Of a stretch of DNA of 13,946 bases, positions 9,440 to 13,946 are shown in pieces. The DNA lies in NCBI GenBank assembly GCA_900073065.1, contig FJOG01000010.1, forward strand, positions 1,109,855 to 1,123,800. Direction: 5' to 3'. A program made the position numbers and the translations under genes. This DNA is from Phialocephala subalpina (Eukaryota > Ascomycota > Leotiomycetes > Helotiales > Mollisiaceae). Under the pieces are notes generated by a model. That model saw nothing but the letters and a program-made list of their open reading frames with translations, did no database searches and was not told where the DNA came from. Positions within the stretch are counted from its first letter, which is position 1. Each line of letters begins with the position of its first letter.

Positions 9440-9601
9440 CTGGAATTAGTGCGTCAGCAGCAGAGTTTGTTGTTGCAGAGAGCATACCAGGTACTGGAGA
9501 AGCTGAAGCTGGTGCTGCAGAAGCTTAAACTAGGACGTCAAATGGTTATTACGATGCTGAGTGTCTCAATGCAGAGGGTAATTGCCCCTGGCGCTGGTCA
9601 A

Positions 9602-9712
9602 CACATTGTCGAATGCTCCGGATACATCTAACATGAGTAGACTGGCAACCTTCTTCCTTCTCCACGCTTTGTACACCTTTTCCATGAGTAGATGTATAGC
9701 ATGCTCACATGA
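9602..9712 (-). mobile_element. LINE-type reverse transcriptase scrap
   Basis: About 37 codons match the stretch of non-LTR retrotransposon reverse transcriptases (Tad1/I-like in fungi) that leads into motif A: EHAIHLLMEKVYKAW, then KVASLLMLDVSGAFDNV. The first Asp of LDVSGAFD corresponds to a catalytic metal-binding residue of motif A. Homology stops right after FDNV, and the frame ends in a TGA about 12 codons later. The palm YADD motif, endonuclease and RNase H are absent. The scrap is joined in frame to the unrelated protein encoded above 9713, so it marks a rearrangement breakpoint and is not an active element. Confidence 0.7.
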
Positions 9713-9759
9713 CATAGTCTTTGCGCGCTTTGCCTCTATTCGCATCTTCTCTTCTCGAC
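9713..9759 (-). repeat. 47-bp coding segment shared with 4617-4663 (copy B)
   Basis: Read on the minus strand, it matches copy A at 43 of 47 positions in the same frame. Here the homologous gene lies upstream (higher coordinates), and the match ends exactly where the reverse-transcriptase scrap begins. Confidence 0.85.
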
Positions 9760-10507
9760 AGTATAACTCCAACTTCTTTCGCGTCTGATAGTCCGTAGTT
9801 AAGTGGAAAACATCTCCATCGATCTTTTCCACATCCTCTTTCAGCTTCTTCAAAGCAATCTCCAAGGCAACACCTGCAGTTCTGCGATTACACTTCACAC
9901 AATACGCCGCAATACTTGTCATGACACTCACAGGATCACTATTCGCAAGAACGCCGGCCATTCCACCAAGGGCGAGTTGGGAGATTGGATCAAAATCTTC
10001 CGTATGGCCGAGAGCTTGCGTCAACTCCGCCAGCCAATGACCCGATCCGTCAAGAACCAGGTTTCTCTGGACGGTACGCTGCTCACCTGGCTCCCGGTAA
10101 GCATTATCTGTAGTTTCTTTAGCAACCACGGGGATACCAGCAGAATCAGAGGGTCGGGAACTCGGTGAAAGTGGCATGGCAGTCCCGAGCGATGCGCCAG
10201 CAATATCCGATCCACGAATATCCGCAGTCGAACTATTGACAAACTGTATTAGATCACCCAACAATCGAATGAAAATCTTGTTATCAATATTGCTATTCTT
10301 GTGAAAGCACTATCCGGGGTTCTAATGTATGGTGTCTGGAGCTTTGTAGCCCGAATTGCCTGCCCCGCCACCTAATTTGACTGCTGCCAGCACGACGTAC
10401 TGATTGCCTAAACTCCCTGCTGCATATGCATTTTGATCCTCAGCTGCTTTTCCGTACGAGAAGCCATCAGTCTCGTATTCTTTGGTTCGTAGGCAGAGAT
10501 AAGACAC
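9713..10507 (-). pseudogene. Relic: phosphorylase-like (NLR N-domain) fragment followed by helical region
   Basis: A single minus frame runs from about 10507 to 9713, broken by TAGs at 10322-10324 and 10310-10312. The upstream part, FSYGKAAEDQNAYAAGSLG then QYVVLAAVKLGGGAGNS, recalls the start of the purine/uridine-phosphorylase-like domain at the N-terminus of many fungal NLR proteins: YGK, D-x-N-x-Y, G-x-x-G, VVLA, G-rich loop. The rest of that domain is absent. After the stops the frame gives a Ser-rich linker, then helices such as ELTQALGHTEDFDPISQLA, VALEIALKKLKEDVEKI and TRKKLELYCREEKMRIEAK. The last helix is shared with the relic at 4613. A branch-plus-acceptor signal, CTGAC then a C/T tract and CAG (about 10532-10510), suggests an intron just upstream, but I could not place exon 1. 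It lies directly downstream of the 2EXR gene on the same strand. The phosphorylase assignment is tentative. Confidence 0.5.
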
Positions 10508-10638
10508 TGAGGAGTAGAAGCAGCGTCAGGTTAAGGGTAGGTTGTTTTCCTCTGTGACTGAGGGATACTGCAAGCTTTGGGGCGCCCAACAGAAAGTGCC
10601 AACTCTCATTTCACTCTAGTATACAAAATCATCAAGGC

Positions 10639-11508
10639 TCAAGTTCTCAGCCAAAAAAAATCGTGGTGCTCGCGTATATCTTCACGCCGCCTTTTTATTT
10701 CTTTGATAGCCATAGGTTCTCTATTCCGACCATGAATAGCAAGGAAGTTGATCTCTCGATCAGGGGTAATTTTCCATCTGTCACGACTGATATCACTCCA
10801 AGCAAATCTCTCAGCCCTCTTGAATAGGTCACTGGAAGCCAGCGTCGTGGCTGGAGTCAGTGGACCCAGGTGCCACGGTTCGTACTTCTTGACCAGGTCT
10901 TTCTGATTTGTATGAAGTAGGTGGACAAAGGTGCAGGATTTGATATTAGGAAGAAGATTCAGTGTTTCAATCCTATAGCTCTATAGTCAGCACAAATTTC
11001 CCACATAAAACTAAATACACTGTTTTTAGGAAGAGGCAACTCACGGATGCTCATAATCAGTAAACGACGTTTGCCTCGACAAATCCCAGATCAACCAATC
11101 GATCGCAATATTAAGGAAATGATCCAACACACCACTCTTCCTAGCCTCGCTTAACAACAAGACTTCATCTGTCCCGCAATCTACCCCTGAAATCTCAAAA
11201 TACGGAGCATCGATCTTGAGATTCCAATAGGTGCCGAGGAGAAAAGTGAGGAAATTAAGTGCCTCATTACGAGACTCACGGTTTACGGAGAGGATAGCCG
11301 GTTGGTGACCACCATATGAGGCTGGGGATGTCTTGAATAGAGGTGGACGGGATGTTCCAACAATCTTTTTGGCGTAGGAGAGGAAGCCTTTGGGTTTGTT
11401 TCGGATGATTCGTAAGGCGCGAGGTCCTGAGAGTGTTTCGATCCAGATTTTGCGGCGGAGCTCAAAAGGGAGTAGGGGGAAGAGGGTAAAGGTTCTTAAG
11501 CTGGTCAT
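10639..11508 (-). CDS. 2EXR domain protein, two exons, apparently intact (265 aa)
   Basis: Exon 1 is 11508-11045 and exon 2 is 10972-10639. Their lengths (464 and 334 nt) sum to 798, exactly 266 codons with the TGA at 10641-10639. The start ATG has an A/G-rich context (CTAAAG before ATG). Residues 7-35 carry the 2EXR hallmark, FTLFPLLPFELRRKIW then GPRALRI. Residues 70-85, PAILSVNRESRNEAL, carry the second conserved block (L-S-V-N-R-E-S-R). Exon 2 supplies IETLNLLPNIKSCTFVHLL and a basic C-terminus ending in FFWLRT. Such proteins are expanded in Leotiomycetes and related fungi; their biochemical role is unknown to me. There is no signal peptide or membrane segment. An 8-base T run (10653-10660) near the stop could alter the last few residues if miscounted. 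It is the only gene in the window with no internal lesion. Confidence 0.85.
10973..11044 (-). other. Predicted 72-nt intron of the 2EXR gene
   Basis: The donor GTGAGT immediately follows CATCC. The branch site GCTGAC is at about 10991-10986 and the acceptor is AGCTATAG. An earlier TAG (10983-10981) would put exon 2 out of frame, whereas the chosen one restores CCG across the junction and opens a further 110 codons. Unspliced, the frame stops within the donor. Confidence 0.85.
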
Positions 11509-11700
11509 CTTTAGTCGCTTGGATGAGTTTGAGATCTGAGAGTGGGGTAGGCACGGGTAGTCGCTAATAACCTTGCGTCACGAGAAGATAATATCCACAC
11601 AATTAGTTGATGTGAAATGAGAAATACGGTTTAAATTTTGAAAGTTAGAGAGAAAAGAAAGCCTTAGATGACTTTAATAAGCTTGCGAGTTAGGCAATCT
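11509..11700 (-). promoter_or_regulatory. Upstream region of the 2EXR gene
   Basis: On the minus strand, a pyrimidine-rich run lies at about 11672-11648 (CTTTCTTTTCTCTC), followed by an A/T-rich stretch and a C-rich leader before the ATG. I see no clear TATA box. The promoter role is inferred from position and the C/T tract. Confidence 0.4.
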
Positions 11701-12629
11701 GATGAGTTCTGTGGGGCTGTGCAGCGTGCCACCAGCCGGGGTGCTGGTCAATGTAACAATTCACCCCACGGTTTACTCGGTAGGCAGGCCACCAGACTTG
11801 GCCAATGACAGAGCGAAAACTAATATCGCCTAACAGAAATTCAGTGAACGCTGGGAGTGCTGAGAGCAGAAATTTGGACAGTGAGTCCGTCGCTGTTGTG
11901 GCTAGGTGGTACTGTATATTATTTCTTTATATCTCGATTTCATAGAGGGTTAAGGCGAGCATGTAATAGGTAGCAAGACGTTTGCCTTAGTAACTGCTTA
12001 GCAGCCAAAACTTAGTGAATGCAAGTAAAGTTAGTAGCTGGGGAAGATGCTAAAAGGAAGAATGCTCTAGTAATCAAGATTCCTGGTCTTTCAGGACGAA
12101 GTTGGCTTGGCTCACACGTGACACAATGGGGGTGTGGCGAGTGCATGCAGGGGATGAAGGCAGTTAGCGTCTTGGCAATGTGGCTTAGTTTAAATTCTAG
12201 AAGTGTTCAAGGCGGAAGCCGTCCCTCAGAGAGGAAGATACCTGAGGTAAAACAAAGTCTCCAAGGGGAGTGAAAGCTATAGGCAGAGCTGAATAAATAG
12301 GCCTACGGTGGAGCTGGTGAAGCGTCGTGGTGGTGGTTGTGGACTCGTCCCCCTCAATTGCGACGGCGACGTGGCCTCATCAGAACAGAGGACTACTACC
12401 AAAACGAGTATGAAAACCATCCGAAAACCGAGTACTCGTGTCGAAGGCGAGCCCGCGTACTATGTACGCCGTGGAATCATGGCCTATTCGGTTTACAGGA
12501 CACCTCTGGGGTGTATCGCAGAATTTTCACTGGAGGGCATGGAAGGCGCGCGCGCGTCGTACATCACCTAAAGGACCCGTCGAAGCTCCAGTTAATCGAA
12601 CGATCTGACGAGCTCTTGTTAAACGAACA
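11701..12629. other. Interval with no convincing gene
   Basis: Three plus-strand open frames (12019-12273, 12308-12571, 12337-12663) have Arg/Gly-rich or irregular products with no recognised motif, and the last two overlap in different frames. The G+A-rich plus strand here reduces stop frequency and can make such frames by chance. Decayed repeat DNA is the most likely content. Confidence 0.45.
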
Positions 12630-13365
12630 TGTTATAGTCTGGATATTGAGCGGCGGGAGGTAGAGGAGTGGTTGTAGGGAGGGAATTCTAGGGGGACGAT
12701 ACACAGCCGTTATACTCTTTCTCGAATGGCAGAGTCCCTAAAGGCGCCGTACGGGGGAACTCTACTGCAGAGGCAGGCCCGGCTCTACGGTTACAATTCT
12801 GGCGAGCGCTGGCGGTTAGACTATGGATATGGGAGTACAGGCTAGCGGGAGAGGGAGAACTGGCAAAGCAGGCGGGGAAGAGGAAGCAACACTTTGGTTA
12901 GTAGAGGGGAAACACCATACTATGCTGCCTGGCTAGGGGTATAGGGACAATAGGGCAACCTCTGCGAGACACGGTCGGCCTTGCTGTGAGGGGAGACCTG
13001 GCAAGGTAACGCGAAGCGGTTTATAGCCGTGGGGCGTGGCATATACAGTAATGGCAGCGACAGAGACACTGTCTATATGGCCCGAGAGGACGGATGCGCG
13101 TGTCGGTCTATAAGGAGAGCATATAGGGCAGTTGGCATGGTGTGCTGATATAGGCTTAAGGAGCAAACAGGGCAGAGGGCGTGGGGGGAGGTTCTGGTCC
13201 TGACCGAACCCCCGAATCAGGGACGAAATAGTGAGCCGGTTGGCAAGAGTCTTGAGACCTGAGGGAAAGCGTGGTAAGGAGGTAGCTGGCCTTACTTGTA
13301 TTGTAGTTTACTTGTAAATTTGCAATACAATTCTGTACCTGCTTCAAGCTAGCCTACTAATAACA
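12630..13365. mobile_element. Possible solo LTR or LTR-like repeat
   Basis: The 736-bp interval begins TGTTAT and ends ATAACA, a 6-bp inverted terminal pair of the TG...CA type used by LTR retrotransposons. The interior is strongly G+A-biased on the plus strand and has no convincing coding frame. The right end carries a short A/T-rich segment with TTGTATTG and CAATACAA. I see no matching 5-bp target duplication outside the ends (GAACA against CTACT), and no second copy in the window. The boundaries are therefore a guess from terminal motifs. Confidence 0.25.
13296..13330. repeat. 8-bp inverted repeat (TTGTATTG / CAATACAA)
   Basis: A perfect 8-bp stem (13296-13303 and 13323-13330) encloses a 19-nt A/T-rich loop near the right edge of the possible LTR. 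It might be part of a transcription-end signal of that element. Stems this short arise by chance fairly often. Confidence 0.4.
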
Positions 13366-13525
13366 CTACTAACCCACGAGTATCCGTAAGAGATAGGAAA
13401 GAAGAGGAAACATAAGTCAGAAATGGACTCTATATGGGCTCTAAGGAGACTAGGACAATTCTTGGAGATGTATTAGTAGATCAGTGATAGTTGCCCTTTT
13501 GGCTCAGCCACCGGGCGTAATAAAT

Positions 13526-13539
13526 TGTGTGTGTGTGTG
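13526..13539. repeat. (TG)7 microsatellite
   Basis: Seven uninterrupted TG units lie immediately upstream of the polypyrimidine stretch and predicted splice acceptor of the exon at 13556, within the presumed intron. Confidence 0.85.
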
Positions 13540-13555
13540 CTCCTTTTCTCCTCAG

Positions 13556-13737
13556 GTTATACCGGGATTAACTTCCAAGAGAAGCTTCTCAATCAAGCGT
13601 CCAACGCTGCTGAAAGGCTTTCGGACAAATCGAAGAGTGCTTACGCCAAATGTCCAACGCTCGGTTGTGACGGCGAAAAAGTGCAAAGGGGCGAGACTTG
13701 TAAATGTGGATGGGCCCGTCCGTCAAACGACGATTGA
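13556..13737 (+). CDS. Terminal exon of a small Cys-containing protein (partial model)
   Basis: A textbook fungal acceptor, CTCCTTTTCTCCTCAG, ends at 13555. After it, an open frame starting at phase 1 gives about 60 residues ending in a TGA at 13735-13737. The product is hydrophilic and well balanced: TGINFQEKLLNQASNAAERL, then YAKCPTLGCDGEKVQRGET, CKCGWARP and an acidic end. Four cysteines in the order C-x4-C-x10-C-x-C suggest a small metal-binding knuckle. I do not recognise the family. Exon 1 should lie to the left; the ATG at 13424 does not splice to it in frame with any donor I can see, so the start is unresolved. A longer overlapping frame (13484-13795) is much less protein-like. There are no lesions inside the exon. 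Confidence 0.45.
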
Positions 13738-13946
13738 TATGCAAACCATCGAGATTCCCCATGAGTCCGAGTGCCTAGTTAGAACTTTATCCTAATCGCT
13801 ATTAGTATGTCATCAGATTAATACTTATAGGGCTTAAGTTTCGCTCGCTTTGTGGGAAGGCGGACGACTTTTGCATGGGTTGCGAACTGCTTGTTGTGGC
13901 TGGGGTATAGGTTTCTTGCTTTGTAGAGGGGGTACTAATATTTGAT
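13738..13946 (+). other. 3' flank of the small-protein exon
   Basis: About 210 bases with no gene that I can support. It probably contains the 3' untranslated region of the preceding exon. Confidence 0.4.

Noticed and set aside
10526..10620. Upstream extension of the 10507 frame, starting at an ATG that reads RVGTFCWAPQ
   Set aside because: It lies just downstream of the 2EXR stop, contains a TGA at 10526-10528, and overlaps a likely intron acceptor, so it is more plausibly untranslated or intronic DNA.
12019..12663. Three plus-strand open frames
   Set aside because: Their Gly/Arg-rich irregular products, overlapping frames and G+A bias explain the lack of stops; there is no motif.
12933..13347. 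Two minus-strand open frames with Pro/Ser-rich products
   Set aside because: The C/T-rich minus strand gives open frames by composition; there is no domain and no start context.

Overview
The window looks like accessory, repeat-damaged DNA from a filamentous ascomycete (Pezizomycotina; Leotiomycetes is my best guess but is not proven). Three things point there. There are short introns with GTGAGT/GTAAGA donors and a CTGAC-type branch site. There is an intact 2EXR-type gene. The left third carries a strong repeat-induced point mutation (RIP) signature: CpA/TpG are scarce, TpA is abundant and CpG is kept. Nothing bacterial (operons, ribosome binding sites) is visible.

Layout. 1-394 is almost pure A+T. 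395-1630 (-) is a dead FHA-domain protein kinase that reads in a single frame with ten stops. 1631-1954 is a promoter-like spacer shared with a divergent dead gene of unknown function at 1955-3711 (+). The start codon of that gene appears to have mutated from ATG to ATA, and every stop in its main frame is TAA or TAG. 3712-4612 holds no gene I can support. 4613-5794 (+) is an unrecognised relic of about 390 codons, open except for three TAG codons. 6543-7001 (+) is a truncated second protein kinase with a 45-nt intron still visible. 6971-8656 (-) is a full-length relic (about 560 codons) of a protein whose C-terminal half resembles a PD-(D/E)XK nuclease-like fungal domain; it has three stops and two frameshifts. 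8999-9439 is coding-like but its strand is ambiguous. 9602-9712 (-) is a LINE reverse-transcriptase scrap fused in frame to 9713-10507 (-), a relic whose upstream end resembles the purine/uridine-phosphorylase-like domain of fungal NLR proteins.

The one gene I believe is intact is a 2EXR protein at 10639-11508 (-): two exons, a 72-nt intron and 265 codons. Its second exon has no initiator of its own and is easily missed. The right end is G+A-rich repeat-like DNA with a possible solo LTR (12630-13365). It is followed by an exon of a small Cys-containing protein at 13556-13737 (+).

The genes do not form a pathway. Together they look like a fast-decaying accessory compartment: kinases, an NLR-type fragment, a nuclease-like protein and retroelement debris around one surviving gene. 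The most informative oddity is a 47-bp coding segment (43/47 identical) shared by 4617-4663 (+) and 9713-9759 (-). It suggests that these two relics are the C-terminal and N-terminal parts of one gene family.
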